This document shows positions 1 through 14,227 of a DNA stretch of 64,000 nucleotides, piece after piece. The position numbers and the translations under genes were made by a program. Numbering within the stretch: the stretch's first letter is position 1; every line of letters begins with the position of its first letter. The notes under the pieces were generated by a model. The model saw only the letters and a program-made list of their open reading frames with translations. It made no database searches and was not told where the DNA came from. The DNA is from Enterobacter pseudoroggenkampii (GTDB lineage: Bacteria; Pseudomonadota; Gammaproteobacteria; Enterobacterales; Enterobacteriaceae): NCBI RefSeq assembly GCF_026420145.1, contig NZ_JAPMLV010000001.1:124001-188000 (forward strand), in the 5' to 3' direction.

Positions 1-1
1 C

Positions 2-664
2 ATCCTGAAGCGCATGATGGTGCGCGCGGCGTCCAAAGTGGCTGAACGCTACGGCGTGCAGGCGCTGGTGACCGGCGAAGCGCTGGGCCAGGTTTCCAGC
101 CAGACGCTGACCAACCTGCGTCTGATCGACAACGTGTCTGATACGCTGATCCTGCGTCCGCTGATCTCTCACGATAAAGAACACATCATCGATCTGGCGC
201 GCGAAATCGGCACCGAAGATTTTGCCCGCACCATGCCGGAATACTGCGGCGTGATCTCAAAAAGTCCAACGGTGAAAGCGGTGAAGGCGAAGATCGAAGC
301 GGAAGAAGAGCACTTCGATTTCAGCATTCTGGAAAAAGTGGTGGCGGAAGCGTCCAACATTGATATCCGCGAGATTGCCCAGCAGACCGAGCAGGACGTG
401 GTTGAAGTGGAAACCGTGAGCGGTTTCGGTGCTAACGATGCGATTCTGGATATCCGCTCTATTGACGAGCAGGATGACAAGCCGCTGAAGGTTGAAGGCG
501 TCGACGTGGTTTCTCTGCCGTTCTACAAGCTGAGCACGAAGTTTGGCGATCTCGACCAGAGCAAAACGTACCTGCTGTGGTGTGAGCGCGGGGTGATGAG
601 CCGCCTGCAGGCGCTGTATCTGCGCGAGCAGGGCTTTGCGAATGTGAAGGTGTATCGTCCGTAG
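2..664 (+). CDS. thiI: ThiI, tRNA 4-thiouridine synthase / thiamine thiazole sulfurtransferase (5' truncated)
   Basis: C-terminal part of ThiI; the reading frame is open from base 2, so the start lies outside the window. ThiI adenylates U8 of tRNA and transfers persulfide sulfur to make 4-thiouridine; it also relays sulfur to ThiS for thiazole synthesis in the cytoplasm. The visible part holds the end of the PP-loop domain, including [12 protein letters not shown] with the family's disulfide-forming cysteine, and a C-terminal rhodanese domain whose CERGVMS loop carries the persulfide cysteine. It ends in the usual VKVYRP. A palindromic dispersed repeat follows and then convergent yajL. Missing are the ferredoxin-like, THUMP and most of the PP-loop regions. 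The identification is very secure. Confidence 0.97.
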   Translation: MLKRMMVRAASKVAERYGVQALVTGEALGQVSSQTLTNLRLIDNVSDTLILRPLISHDKEHIIDLAREIGTEDFARTMPEYCGVISKSPTVKAVKAKIEAEEEHFDFSILEKVVAEASNIDIREIAQQTEQDVVEVETVSGFGANDAILDIRSIDEQDDKPLKVEGVDVVSLPFYKLSTKFGDLDQSKTYLLWCERGVMSRLQALYLREQGFANVKVYRP

Positions 665-680
665 TTTCTCGCCGGGGAGT

Positions 681-730
681 GCGGCCTGATGCCCTCACCC
701 CGGCCCTCTCCCACAGGGAGAGGGAGAAAA
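681..730. repeat. Dispersed palindromic repeat, copy 1
   Basis: Lies between convergent thiI and yajL. It contains GCGGCCTGATGCCCTCACCC followed by CCCTCTCCC-acag-GGGAGAGGG. The same module occurs in inverted orientation twice after amtB, and in shorter form after ybaY and mscK. It can form a GC-rich hairpin, so it may act as a transcription end or mRNA stabiliser; that is inference. Confidence 0.8.
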
Positions 731-733
731 CAC

Positions 734-1324
734 CTATTCGTAATAATTATAAATCCCCGCCGGTATCACCAGCGATGACGCCACTTCGTACGCCTTCTCG
801 CGCCCGACCAGCAGGTCAATAATCTTTAAGCCAAAATCAATTGCGGTGCCGGGTCCCTGGCTGGTCAGCAGGTTGACGCGCGGGTCCCAGACGACGCGTT
901 TATCCACCCAATGCTCTTCCGGGATCGTATCCTTAAGCCCCGGGAAGCCGGTCATGTTGCCGATAGGGAAGATATCGTGCGGAATCAGCACCGTGCCGGC
1001 GGCGGCACAGATAGCGGCGACGATACGGCCGGATAAATGAAACTGACGCACGGTCTCGACCAGCAGCGGGCTGTCGCGAAAACATTCCGCGCCTTTCAGG
1101 CCACCGGGCAAAACGATGATGTCGTAATCCCCGTCGGCTACCTGCACGAGCGGGGCATCCGCGAGCAGCTTCACGCCGCGCGAGCAGGTAATCGCCAGGC
1201 TGCCGTCGCTGGCGACGCTGGCGGTTGTCACCTTAATGCCACCGCGCACCATCAAATCAATGGTGGTGACCGCTTCCATCTCTTCGCTACCAGGGGCGAG
1301 GCAGATCAGGGCTGACGCGCTCAT
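734..1324 (-). CDS. yajL: YajL, DJ-1/PfpI family protein deglycase/chaperone
   Basis: A 196-residue DJ-1/ThiJ superfamily protein, the usual length for YajL. In E. coli YajL protects against oxidative and carbonyl stress and has been described as a covalent chaperone and deglycase. The nucleophile-elbow cysteine sits in [10 protein letters not shown] near residue 106, with the conserved acidic residue in the N-terminal APGSEEMEA segment. The start [12 protein letters not shown] at 1324 matches the family; a longer frame to 1354 would add ten residues not found in the family. The start overlaps the end of panE by 38 nt, so the two are probably cotranscribed, as in E. coli. Older annotations call it ThiJ. 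Confidence 0.95.
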   Translation of the reverse strand: MSASALICLAPGSEEMEAVTTIDLMVRGGIKVTTASVASDGSLAITCSRGVKLLADAPLVQVADGDYDIIVLPGGLKGAECFRDSPLLVETVRQFHLSGRIVAAICAAAGTVLIPHDIFPIGNMTGFPGLKDTIPEEHWVDKRVVWDPRVNLLTSQGPGTAIDFGLKIIDLLVGREKAYEVASSLVIPAGIYNYYE

Positions 1325-2198
1325 ATTCACTCTCCTTACGTTTAACCAGGTCATACAGACGGGCGTTTTCCGGCACCGCGATGCCGTGCGCGCGGGCGCG
1401 TTTTAGCAGATAACCGGTGATATAGTCGATCTCCGTGTGGCGTAATGCCCGAACGTCCTGCAGCATCGAGGAGATGTTTTCTGCCGTGCTTTCAATAATC
1501 TGCTCGACGTAGCAGCGCAAATCGTCCGCCGACGTGTGCAGGCCTTCCCGCTCAACGACCGCCGCGATTTCTGCACACAGCACCGCAACGTCCTGTGGAT
1601 GATTTTTCAGCTCTCCGTTCGGACAGTTCCACAGCGCCGTCAGCGGATTGATCACGCAGTTTACGGCCAGCTTGCGCCAGAGCTGAGGACGAATATGGTT
1701 ATGCCAGGCCACGTCCGGCAGCACCTTCTGCAGCACATCGGCCAGATAGCTATAGTCGCCATCCTGCGTTCTGGCGGGTCCAATGTGCGTCACCCCGCTG
1801 GCGACATGCACGATGATGTTACCGTCGCGACGGGCAGCGTGCGTGGTCGTTGCCATCAGCAGGGGCTGCGGAACGCTTTTCAGCTCGTCAAGGGTCCCCA
1901 TGCCGTTATGCAGCAGCAGTATGGGCGAAGTGGGGGGGAGCTGGGCGGACAGCGTCTTTACCGCGTCTGAGACCTGCCACGCTTTGAGCGTCACCAGTAA
2001 AAGGTCACTTTGCGCCAGGAAATCAGGATCGTTCGCGGTGAGGGATTCGTTAAAGATGCTTCCGTCTTCACCAATCAGGTTTACACTGCAATAGGGCTGG
2101 GGCACGCGCAGCCAGCCCTGAACCTCATGTCCGTGCTTGCACAGCGCGGTCAGCCACAGCTGACCAAGGGCTCCACATCCGAGCACTGTAATTTTCAT
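1287..2198 (-). CDS. panE: PanE, 2-dehydropantoate 2-reductase
   Basis: Ketopantoate reductase (303 residues) makes pantoate with NADPH in the cytoplasmic pantothenate/CoA pathway. The N-terminal Rossmann fold shows GCGALGQLW as the dinucleotide-binding loop at residues 7-15. The central region has the catalytic-lysine helix [16 protein letters not shown], and the C-terminal helical domain includes the [10 protein letters not shown] segment. The length equals the E. coli enzyme. It is divergent from yajQ across a short intergenic stretch and overlaps yajL downstream. Nothing unusual is seen. Confidence 0.96.
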   Translation of the reverse strand: MKITVLGCGALGQLWLTALCKHGHEVQGWLRVPQPYCSVNLIGEDGSIFNESLTANDPDFLAQSDLLLVTLKAWQVSDAVKTLSAQLPPTSPILLLHNGMGTLDELKSVPQPLLMATTTHAARRDGNIIVHVASGVTHIGPARTQDGDYSYLADVLQKVLPDVAWHNHIRPQLWRKLAVNCVINPLTALWNCPNGELKNHPQDVAVLCAEIAAVVEREGLHTSADDLRCYVEQIIESTAENISSMLQDVRALRHTEIDYITGYLLKRARAHGIAVPENARLYDLVKRKESEYERVSPDLPRPW

Positions 2199-2319
2199 TG
2201 TTCCTCCTCACCTGCAACTGCGCCAGGTGTTACAGCTTAATTATACAGCTAAGCTTCTGTTGAGTTATGCCTCGTAGCGGGTATTATGCAACGCAACAAA
2301 AGTGAAGGGAGAAGAAAAG

Positions 2320-2811
2320 ATGCCATCTTTCGATATTGTTTCCGAAGTTGATATCCAGGAAGTTCGCAACGGCGTTGAGAACGCAACCCGCGAAGTTGAG
2401 TCACGTTTCGATTTTCGTGGCGTTGAGGCGTCGTTTGAGTTGAACGATGCAAATAAGACCATCAAGGTGTTGAGCGAGTCTGATTTCCAGGTGAATCAGC
2501 TGCTCGACATTCTGCGCGCCAAGCTGTTAAAGCGCGGCATCGAAGGGACGTCTCTGGATGTACCGGAAGAGTTTGTGCACAGCGGTAAGAACTGGTTTGT
2601 TGAAGCTAAGCTGAAGCAGGGCATCGAGAGCGCGGTGCAGAAGAAGATCGTTAAGCTCATCAAAGACAGCAAGCTGAAGGTGCAGGCGCAGATCCAGGGC
2701 GAAGAGATTCGCGTCACCGGGAAATCCCGCGACGACCTCCAGTCCGTGATGGCGCTGGTGCGCGGCGGCGATCTGGGGCAGCCGTTCCAGTTTAAAAACT
2801 TCCGCGATTAA
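2320..2811 (+). CDS. yajQ: YajQ, nucleotide-binding (UPF0234) protein
   Basis: A 163-residue YajQ family protein with two ferredoxin-like domains. E. coli YajQ binds nucleotides/RNA, and homologues (for example in Xanthomonas) bind cyclic di-GMP as transcriptional co-regulators; which applies here cannot be read from sequence. The start [11 protein letters not shown] at 2320 is preceded by a GAAGGGAGAA ribosome site; an upstream in-frame start at 2302 would translate that site and is rejected. Conserved blocks are [12 protein letters not shown], a lysine-rich [20 protein letters not shown] and the C-terminal [15 protein letters not shown]. It is monocistronic and ends in a terminator shared with yajR. 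Confidence 0.95.
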   Translation: MPSFDIVSEVDIQEVRNGVENATREVESRFDFRGVEASFELNDANKTIKVLSESDFQVNQLLDILRAKLLKRGIEGTSLDVPEEFVHSGKNWFVEAKLKQGIESAVQKKIVKLIKDSKLKVQAQIQGEEIRVTGKSRDDLQSVMALVRGGDLGQPFQFKNFRD

Positions 2812-2815
2812 TATA

Positions 2816-2843
2816 AAAAGCCCGGTTTAACCGGGCTTTTTTT
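2816..2843. terminator. Bidirectional terminator between yajQ and yajR
   Basis: Hairpin AAAGCCCGG-TTTAA-CCGGGCTTT with A and T tracts on either side, so it works in both directions for the convergent genes. The yajR stop codon sits at its edge. Confidence 0.9.
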
Positions 2844-4204
2844 CACGCTTTGAGCGCCTGCTCAACTTCGAAGCGGTTGGTCATTTTACTGTCTATTTTG
2901 ACGTAAGCGCTGCGCTCTTCGGGGACAATCAGCACTTCTGTCACGCCTTCTTTTGCTTCCAGACGCTGTTTCAGCGCATCGACAATCTCAACGTCATTCG
3001 GGATTTCCACGCGCAGGCTGCTCACGTAGCGCGGCTCTTTCATGGTGCTGGCGACCAGCAGCCAGACTGTCGCCAACAGCGCACCGGCGAGAAACACGGT
3101 TTGTGAATCAAACAGGCCGTCCACCCAGCCGCCAAGCGAGCCGCCGATTGCCACGCCGAGAAACTGGCTGGTGGAGTAGATGCCCATCGCGGTACCTTTA
3201 TACCCGGCGGGGGACTCTTTGCTGATAAGCGACGGGAGCAACGCTTCCATCAGGTTAAAGGCCAGGAAGAACAGCTGCACGCCGGCAATCAGCTCCCAGA
3301 AGTGCGGGCCGGCACCCCAGAGCACGATCTCGGCAATCAGCAGGACCGCTACGCAGCCCACGAAGACGCGCTTCATTTTGCGCTTCACTTCGGCGTAGAT
3401 GATGAACGGCACGACGGAGACAAACGAAATCAGCATCGTGACCAGATAGATTTTCCAGTGCTCAGCCGCCGGGAAACCCGCTGCGGCAAGCTGGCCGGGC
3501 AGGGCAACAAAGGTCGACATCAGCAGGATGTGCAAACACATAATGCCAAAATTCAGCTTCAGCAGGCGCGGCTCGACGATCACTTTGCTGAAGCAGCCTT
3601 TTACCATCCCCGACTCACGGTTGAGGACGTGGTTTTTGCTGTCCGGAACCACCCACAGGGTTAAGGCAATACCGATGGTCGCCAGCACGGCAATCATCCA
3701 GAACAGCGCGTGCAGACCCAATGTGTGCGTAATAATGGGGCCCAGCACCATCGCAATCGCAAACGTCACGCCAAAGCTCACGCCGATGAACGCCATCGCT
3801 TTAGTGCGGTTCTGCTCGCGGGTTAAGTCTGACAGCAGCGCCATCACCGCAGCGGCAATCGCGCCGGAACCCTGCAGGGCGCGGCCGAGAATAATTCCCC
3901 AGATGGAGTGGGAGAGGGCGGCAATGACGCTCCCGAGCACAAAGACCAGCAGCCCACCAACGATCAGCGGCTTTCGGCCCACCCGGTCAGAGAGCAGGCC
4001 AAACGGGATCTGGAACACCGCCTGTGCCAGACCGTAGATGCCGATTGCGAGCCCAATCAGCGCCTCGCTGGCCCCCTGCAGCGCCATACCGTACGTGGTC
4101 AGAACAGGCAGGACCATAAACATGCCAAGCATCCGTAGCGAGAAGACAGTCCCTAAGCCCCAGGTCGCGCGAAGCTCGCCTGGCGTCATTTTATAATCGT
4201 TCAT
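2843..4204 (-). CDS. yajR: YajR, major facilitator superfamily transporter with C-terminal YAM domain
   Basis: Inner-membrane MFS antiporter of about 453 residues with 12 predicted helices and a soluble ferredoxin-like YAM domain at the C-terminus (from about VSSLRVEIPNDVEIV). The physiological substrate of E. coli YajR is unknown. MFS motif A appears as GLLSDRVGRKP in the loop after helix 2, followed by GRALQGSGAIAAAVMALLSD. The ATG at 4204 has a GAGG ribosome site at good distance; an alternative GTG two codons upstream would give 455 residues. It is convergent with yajQ and transcribed toward it. Confidence 0.94.
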   Translation of the reverse strand: MNDYKMTPGELRATWGLGTVFSLRMLGMFMVLPVLTTYGMALQGASEALIGLAIGIYGLAQAVFQIPFGLLSDRVGRKPLIVGGLLVFVLGSVIAALSHSIWGIILGRALQGSGAIAAAVMALLSDLTREQNRTKAMAFIGVSFGVTFAIAMVLGPIITHTLGLHALFWMIAVLATIGIALTLWVVPDSKNHVLNRESGMVKGCFSKVIVEPRLLKLNFGIMCLHILLMSTFVALPGQLAAAGFPAAEHWKIYLVTMLISFVSVVPFIIYAEVKRKMKRVFVGCVAVLLIAEIVLWGAGPHFWELIAGVQLFFLAFNLMEALLPSLISKESPAGYKGTAMGIYSTSQFLGVAIGGSLGGWVDGLFDSQTVFLAGALLATVWLLVASTMKEPRYVSSLRVEIPNDVEIVDALKQRLEAKEGVTEVLIVPEERSAYVKIDSKMTNRFEVEQALKA

Positions 4205-4314
4205 TACCACCTCAGTTCAAAAGCAGGCCATAGTGTAGTGCGGGGAAGGGGCGGGGTAAATAAAGGGTTATTTAACAAATATTACATGCGTTATTAATAA
4301 ATTCCGTGAATAAA

Positions 4315-4342
4315 AAAGGGTGCCGAAGCACCCCTTTATTCA
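4315..4342 (-). terminator. Probable cyo operon terminator
   Basis: The + strand reads AAAAAAGGGTGC-cgaa-GCACCCCTTTAT. Read on the minus strand this is a GGGTGC/GCACCC stem followed by a T-rich run, 12 nt past the cyoE stop. Confidence 0.8.
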
Positions 4343-4353
4343 CCTGTTGTGGC

Positions 4354-5241
4354 TTACCAGACGTAAGTCAGCAGGTTATGTGAATCTGGCACCATGAAAT
4401 CGACAGACATCATCACGGACAGCGAGGTGATGGCCACAATCGAGAACACAAACAGTTTGCGCGCCCAGACTTTGTCATCTTCCACTTTGTAACCGCGCAG
4501 CGCCATACCGAGCCACCAGACGCTCACCGCAGCCGCTACCGCCAGATATTTATATCCAGCGTAACCACCCAGAGAGAGCATCAGCGTTGCCACGGCAAAG
4601 GCGATGATGTACAGCGTGATATGGTTCTTGGCAACCGAAATGCCTTTCACGACCGGCAGAACCGGGATGTTCGCTGCCTGATAATCCTTAAAGCGGAAAA
4701 TCGCGATGGCATAAGAGTGCGGCATCTGCCACAGGCTAAAGATAGCCAGCAGGATCAGCGCACCGCTGTCGAACTCGTTCGTGACCGCGCAGTAGCCAAT
4801 CACCGGCGGCGCAGCGCCGGAGAGAGAACCAATCAGCGTGCCGTAGACGGAGTGGCGTTTCATATACAGGCTGTAGACGCCCACATACACCACGAACCCC
4901 ATCACCCCCAGCCAGCAGGCCAGCGGGTTAGCACCAAACCACAGCAGCATAAAGCCAGCAATACCCAGCAAGGTGGCGTACACCAGCGAGACGGAAGGGG
5001 CGATCAGGCCTTTCACCAGCACCCGATTTTTGGTCCTTTCCATCTTCTTGTCGATATCCATGTCGATGTAGTTGTTAAATACACAACCGGACGCAACAAC
5101 CAGTGACACACCGACCAGCGTGTAGATAAAGAGGGTGTAATCAATGCTGCCCTTAGAGGCCAGCAGGAACCCTCCGATCACGGAGATCAGGTTGCCAAAG
5201 ATGATGCCTGGTTTCGTTACTTGCAGGTATTGCTTAAACAT
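4354..5241 (-). CDS. cyoE: CyoE, protoheme IX farnesyltransferase (heme O synthase)
   Basis: A UbiA-family membrane prenyltransferase of 295 residues that adds farnesyl to heme b to make the heme o needed by cytochrome bo3. The two polyprenyl-diphosphate motifs are present: [15 protein letters not shown], and the second DxxxD-like region around [19 protein letters not shown]. The start [12 protein letters not shown] at 5241 matches the family; the frame extends 15 codons further, but that would run into cyoD. It is the last gene of the cyo operon, 11 nt after cyoD. A hairpin-like AAGGGTGCCGAAGCACCCCTTT lies downstream at about 4315-4340. Confidence 0.97.
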   Translation of the reverse strand: MFKQYLQVTKPGIIFGNLISVIGGFLLASKGSIDYTLFIYTLVGVSLVVASGCVFNNYIDMDIDKKMERTKNRVLVKGLIAPSVSLVYATLLGIAGFMLLWFGANPLACWLGVMGFVVYVGVYSLYMKRHSVYGTLIGSLSGAAPPVIGYCAVTNEFDSGALILLAIFSLWQMPHSYAIAIFRFKDYQAANIPVLPVVKGISVAKNHITLYIIAFAVATLMLSLGGYAGYKYLAVAAAVSVWWLGMALRGYKVEDDKVWARKLFVFSIVAITSLSVMMSVDFMVPDSHNLLTYVW

Positions 5242-5252
5242 ACTCGCCGCTC

Positions 5253-5578
5253 TTAGTGAACCATCATGTTGTAGTTGAGGTTCCACATAATCCAGATGGA
5301 ACCGACTACCAGGATAGCGATGATAATCACGGTAAAGATAAAGGCGGTCATATTCCAGCCTTCATCGGACTTGGTGTTCATGTGCAGGAAGCAAACCAGA
5401 TGCACCAGAATCTGAATCACCGCGGTCACCAGGATTGCACCCAGAATAACCGGCTTAGACGCAGAACCGCTCATCACCATCCAGAACGGGATCACCGTCA
5501 GGATGATCGACAGGATGAAACCTGTCATGTAGGTTTTTACGCTACCGTGGGAAGCGCCATGATCGTTTGAATGACTCA

Positions 5579-5579
<1 letters not shown>
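5253..5579 (-). CDS. cyoD: CyoD, cytochrome bo3 ubiquinol oxidase subunit IV
   Basis: A small inner-membrane subunit of 108 residues with three predicted helices. It supports assembly of the copper site and subunit I-III association in cytochrome bo3. The start [21 protein letters not shown] at 5579 shares one base with the TAA of cyoC (TAATG), indicating translational coupling. The longer open frame up to 5660 lies inside cyoC and is discarded. Ends in NLNYNMMVH, as in E. coli. Confidence 0.97.
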
Positions 5580-9138
<3,559 letters not shown>

Positions 9139-9615
9139 TTAACGACCTCAATTCCACGGAGTCTGGTGGCGTTTAAAGTGTGCGGGCATTTTACGGGAAG
9201 GTTACATTACTGTAAACATCATTAGGCCTGTGTCAGGAAGGTGTTACCGGGTTCTGCCGCACGTGTCACAAGTGTTGCAAATTATGTCGGTTTTTATGAC
9301 CGAAGCCGCATGGCATGGGCTTTATAACGAAAGGACCCCCAAGCATACCCTAAAAGGGGCAATTGGTATAACCATTGTTGAAAATAAACAAAAAATTAAC
9401 AATTAATTATCAATAAAAAGACATCTAAAAAACGAAAAATCAAACTCTCGCATGCTGAATCGTTTAATGAAAAATAGCGTTTTGGAATGGGAGCCAATAA
9501 TTTCCAAATCCTATCCCGCACAAAACAACAAATATTTTTTTTGCGGTTGATGGCTATTTCGCCGTTATAATTTCGGTTAGTGATTACAACGGGAAATAAC
9601 CTTTCGCATTTTTCT
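9139..9615 (-). promoter_or_regulatory. cyo operon control region (ampG-cyoA intergenic, AT-rich)
   Basis: No gene is visible in this 477-base gap. On the minus strand 9385-9400 reads GTTAATTTTTTGTTTA, followed upstream by TAATTAATT; this resembles ArcA-type GTTA direct repeats. ArcA repression of cyo under low oxygen is known in E. coli. Several TAAATATTT/AATTATC tracts further upstream could hold other sites. The assignment to ArcA is inference from motif and context; the promoter itself was not pinpointed. Confidence 0.5.
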
Positions 9616-11091
9616 TCAGGTCATCTGCGTTTTACGCAAGGCCATGAAATCGAGCAGGCCCCCGGTCAGGATCCCGGCGATAGCCAGCAGGGCGCCTGCG
9701 TCCAGCAGAAGGGCTTCGAAGGGGAGTGCCAGTGACGTGCTGGCATTAATAATGAGCACCACCAGCCACAGTGCCAGAGCAAGGCAGCCCACCATTAACA
9801 GACGTAACGCAAAACGGTAGGCGCGGTGATATTCGGTGCGCGGCATAAAGTGTTCTGTCCGCTGGGTATATTCCAGCGTCTGGCGACACACCAGCAACAA
9901 TAAAATCCCCGGCACGGCGGCCACGACAGAAAAGAGATAAAATGTTGGCCAACCGTGGGCTTCCACGAACCAGCCGGCAATCGGGCCAACGTACACGCGG
10001 CCTACGGCAGAGAGCGCCGAGAGCAGAGCGAACTGCGTGGCGGAAAATGACTTGTTGCACAGGGTCATCAGCAGGGCGACAAACGCCGCTGTGCCCATAC
10101 CGCCGCAGAGGTTTTCGAAGAACACCGCCGCGGCCATGCTGATCGTATGTTTATCGGTAATCGACAGCAGCCAGTAGCCTGCGTTAGAGGCGCCCTGAAG
10201 GATGCCGAAAATCAGCAGCGCGCGGAACAGCGTCAGGCGCTGCATCAGCACGCCACCGTATAATGCCCCGACAATGGTCGCAAACAGCCCCAGCGTTTTA
10301 TTCACCACACCCACTTCGCCGGCGTCAAAACCGACACCGCGGATCAGGAAGGTGGTGGTCAGGCTCATGGCAAAGGCATCGCCCAGCTTATAAAGGACGA
10401 TGAGCAGCAGGATCAGCCAGGCGTTGTTGCGGCCAAAGAAGTCACGCAGCGGTTCGGCGACGGCCTGCTCCAGCGAGCGGGGAACCGGGATAACGTCACT
10501 CGGTTCGGGCGCCAATAAGGTCGCGATAATGCAGGGGATCAGCAGGGCGGCCATCAGCCAGTACATGCCCTGCCAGCCGAGGTAACGGTCGGCAAGCCAC
10601 AGCGCCAGCCCACCGGAGACCAGCATCCCGAGGCGATAGCCCAGCACGCTGATTGCCGCACCGGCGCCACGCTCTTCCGCAGGTAACACGTCCGTCTTCC
10701 AGGCGTCGAACACGATATCCTGAGAGGCGGAACAGAAGGCAATCACCACCGCAAGCGCCGCCATCCAGCGAAGCTGCGTGGTAGGTTCAAGAAAACCCAT
10801 CGCCGCAATGGCCAGCAGCAGCAGGATCTGCGTCATCACCAGCCAGCCGCGACGACGCCCGAGGAAAGGCGGCGTGTAGCGATCCATGACCGGAGACCAC
10901 AGGAACTTAAAGACGTAGGCCTGGCCCACAAGCGAGAAGAAGCCAATGGTTTTCAGATCGATGTTCTCGACCGTCATCCACGCCTGAAGCGTGCCGGAAG
11001 TGAGTGCGAGGGGTAAACCCGAGGCAAAGCCGAGGATCAGCAGAATCGCTGATTTCGGTTGCTGGAAAATGCGCAAGTAATGGCTGGACAT
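9616..11091 (-). CDS. ampG: AmpG, muropeptide (anhydro-GlcNAc-MurNAc peptide) permease
   Basis: An inner-membrane MFS transporter (491 residues, as in E. coli) that brings GlcNAc-anhydroMurNAc peptides into the cytoplasm for murein recycling. In Enterobacter-type hosts with inducible AmpC these peptides also set ampC induction through AmpR; neither ampC nor ampR is in this window. About 14 helices are predicted. Recognisable blocks are FASGLPLALTSGTLQAWMT at the N-terminus, ASQDIVFDAWKTDVL and LYKLGDAFAMSLTTTFLI. It follows yajG by 46 nt in the same direction, an arrangement conserved in E. coli. Confidence 0.97.
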   Translation of the reverse strand: MSSHYLRIFQQPKSAILLILGFASGLPLALTSGTLQAWMTVENIDLKTIGFFSLVGQAYVFKFLWSPVMDRYTPPFLGRRRGWLVMTQILLLLAIAAMGFLEPTTQLRWMAALAVVIAFCSASQDIVFDAWKTDVLPAEERGAGAAISVLGYRLGMLVSGGLALWLADRYLGWQGMYWLMAALLIPCIIATLLAPEPSDVIPVPRSLEQAVAEPLRDFFGRNNAWLILLLIVLYKLGDAFAMSLTTTFLIRGVGFDAGEVGVVNKTLGLFATIVGALYGGVLMQRLTLFRALLIFGILQGASNAGYWLLSITDKHTISMAAAVFFENLCGGMGTAAFVALLMTLCNKSFSATQFALLSALSAVGRVYVGPIAGWFVEAHGWPTFYLFSVVAAVPGILLLLVCRQTLEYTQRTEHFMPRTEYHRAYRFALRLLMVGCLALALWLVVLIINASTSLALPFEALLLDAGALLAIAGILTGGLLDFMALRKTQMT

Positions 11092-11137
11092 GTTCTTATA
11101 AAACTGACCCGGTGATACACCGGGTCAGCGAGCGGGA

Positions 11138-11716
11138 TTAACGCGCGTTCTGCTTGATGAAGTCGTGAATGCTGGTGTCCTGCGCCATATCGGCGATGGT
11201 GTCGGTCAGCACGCTATTAACGGCGTTAGCAATGTTCTGGTTGGAGGCCTGGAACGCACCTTCAACAGAGTAGCTGGCGCGGTAGTTTTTGGTCATCTTG
11301 TTGCCATTCTTCGCGGTGGCAATGATGGCGATATCCGCTTTGGTCGCGATGTTGTAGCGCACGTTGCCCTGAGACACGTCAGCATACAGGTTGTTCACGA
11401 TGATCTGCAGATCAACCGCGCCGCTTGGGCCAATCATGTAGCCGCGAGCGGTCATCTGTTTCTCCAGCACTTCCTGGAGCAGGAAGCGCAGGTCGCGGGA
11501 CGCGGTGAGGGTAACCTGCTGGTTATCGCGGGTCACTTTTGCCAGCGCCTGATCCTGACGCTGATCGGCACCGTTAATGCTCACGGTGACGCCCATCAGG
11601 CTTGGGTCCTGCTGAGGCAGGGTGATTTTTGGTGAGACATCAATAGTGGTAGGCGGGGTAGCGCAGCCTGCCAGCATAAAAAGGGCTACCAACGGAAAGA
11701 AGAGTTTTTTTAACAT
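11138..11716 (-). CDS. yajG: YajG, outer-membrane-type lipoprotein
   Basis: A lipoprotein of 192 residues, function unknown. The signal peptide MLKKLFFPLVALFMLAGC ends in lipobox LAGC; residue +2 after Cys is Ala, compatible with outer-membrane sorting. The mature part is the YajG domain, with QDPSLMGVTVSINGADQR and the C-terminal DTSIHDFIKQNAR conserved. The start at 11716 fits the signal peptide; the frame runs 18 codons further upstream without family similarity. It is the first gene of a probable yajG-ampG operon, and a role near cell-wall recycling is suggested only by that position. Confidence 0.93.
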   Translation of the reverse strand: MLKKLFFPLVALFMLAGCATPPTTIDVSPKITLPQQDPSLMGVTVSINGADQRQDQALAKVTRDNQQVTLTASRDLRFLLQEVLEKQMTARGYMIGPSGAVDLQIIVNNLYADVSQGNVRYNIATKADIAIIATAKNGNKMTKNYRASYSVEGAFQASNQNIANAVNSVLTDTIADMAQDTSIHDFIKQNAR

Positions 11717-12021
11717 TTTCGGGTTCTCAACGAATCGTAAGCATATAAAGAGAAAAATTGCCGCCATCATAACATCGCCAACGGCGAGGGGAAGTGGTCA
11801 ACGCATGTAAATTCATCGCCTTGTCCGAAAACTGACCAGTTCACCGTTTTTCCCAATCCGTGTATGACAAAACGTATGAGTCTCACAGTGAACTTCATTC
11901 GTTTGAATGAGAAAATCAGACGAAAGCTAAATATTTGTTGTCAAGGTGTAATGGAAACGGTAAAAGCGGCTAACATTTAAAGGGATGGGTGACATCCTGG
12001 CGTTGTCGGAGGAGTAATTTC
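11717..12021 (+). promoter_or_regulatory. yajG-bolA divergent intergenic region
   Basis: A 305-base gap without a gene. On the bolA side AAAGCGGCTAACATTT (about 11963-11978) resembles the CGGCTAGTA -10 of the E. coli bolA gearbox promoter. A strong GGAGGAG ribosome site precedes the bolA ATG. The yajG promoter must also lie here but was not resolved. Confidence 0.4.
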
Positions 12022-12339
12022 ATGATGATACGTGAGCATATAGAAGATAAATTAAGGGCGGCGTTCAACCCTGTGTTCCTCGAAGTCGTCGACGAAAGCT
12101 ATCGTCATAACGTGCCGGCAGGTTCTGAAAGCCACTTCAAAGTGGTTCTGGTTAGCGATCGCTTCACGGGAGAACGTTTCCTGAATCGGCATCGCTTGAT
12201 CTACAGCACCTTGACGGAAGAACTCTCCACGACCGTACATGCGCTGGCACTGCATACCTATACCATTAAGGAATGGGAAGGCTTGCAGGATACGGTTTTT
12301 GCATCACCGCCCTGTCGCGGAGCAGGCACAATCGCCTGA
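12022..12339 (+). CDS. bolA: BolA, morphogene / iron-sulfur-linked regulator
   Basis: A 105-residue BolA protein. In E. coli it is induced in stationary phase and stress, affects cell shape and biofilm, and partners with monothiol glutaredoxin Grx4 around a [2Fe-2S] cluster. The core [20 protein letters not shown] contains the putative nucleic-acid-binding helix-turn-helix region and the conserved cluster-ligand histidine area; the C-terminus [12 protein letters not shown] is typical. The ATG at 12022 lies 6 nt after GGAGGAG; a second ATG is next to it. A terminator follows before tig. Confidence 0.96.
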   Translation: MMIREHIEDKLRAAFNPVFLEVVDESYRHNVPAGSESHFKVVLVSDRFTGERFLNRHRLIYSTLTEELSTTVHALALHTYTIKEWEGLQDTVFASPPCRGAGTIA

Positions 12340-12395
12340 TAAATCGGATTTGCAACGGCTGGAGCTTTTCCAGTATGTTGCTTACAGATTTCCTC

Positions 12396-12423
12396 AAAAC
12401 GGCCTCCGGGCCGTTTTGTTTTG
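12396..12423 (+). terminator. bolA terminator
   Basis: AAAACGGCC-tccg-GGCCGTTTTGTTTTGT: a nine-base-pair perfect stem with a T-rich tail, 57 nt after the bolA stop. Confidence 0.9.
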
Positions 12424-12510
12424 TCTGAGTTTTGAGCGGATGGTGCGATTTTAAGGCTAAAAATAGCCTTAAAGTGTGAAAAAAGCCGCAGCAACATGCC
12501 CCAACCGTTC

Positions 12511-12539
12511 TCGACTCACCTAAGTGATGCCGCTATAAT
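12511..12539 (+). promoter_or_regulatory. Probable sigma-70 promoter of tig
   Basis: TCGACT at 12511-12516 and TATAAT at 12534-12539, 17 bp apart. This puts transcription start near 12546, a leader of about 120 nt before tig. Otherwise the bolA-tig gap (330 bases) shows only the bolA terminator. Confidence 0.65.
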
Positions 12540-12660
12540 GCCGCGTCTTATTGAATGTCTTCGGGATGATTCTGGCGACAGGGAATGTGAATCTGCACTA
12601 AGAGAGCATCCCGGTATAACAGACAGATTCAGAGTTGACCGAGCACTGTGATTTTTTTGA

Positions 12661-13968
<1,308 letters not shown>

Positions 13969-13997
13969 TTTCGCCCCAACGGTTTAAAGTTTGAACA

Positions 13998-14031
13998 AAA
14001 ACCCGTTGCCTTTTGGTGACGGGTTTTTTTT
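13998..14031 (+). terminator. tig terminator
   Basis: AAACCCGT-tgccttttggtg-ACGGGTTTTTTT: stem with long T tract, about 30 nt after the tig stop. Confidence 0.9.
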
Positions 14032-14103
14032 ATCACACCAATAGCCCAGGAAGAGTGCTAAAACGCCCTTTCAGTGTTAGCGTAACAACAAAAGGTTGTT
14101 ATG

Positions 14104-14132
14104 CTTGAAATAGGGCACTGTGAACCCCATAA
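14104..14132 (+). promoter_or_regulatory. Heat-shock (sigma-32-type) promoter of clpPX
   Basis: CTTGAA at 14104-14109 and CCCCATAAG from 14125, 15 nt between them, close to the sigma-32 consensus CTTGAA/CCCCATNTA. clpP is a known heat-shock gene in E. coli. Confidence 0.65.
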
Positions 14133-14227
14133 GTACGTAATCACGATGAATGAGACTGGCTGATAATCCGTCCATAAGGTTACAATCAGTACAGCAGGTG
14201 TTTTCAATTTAGATCCAGGAGACGGAA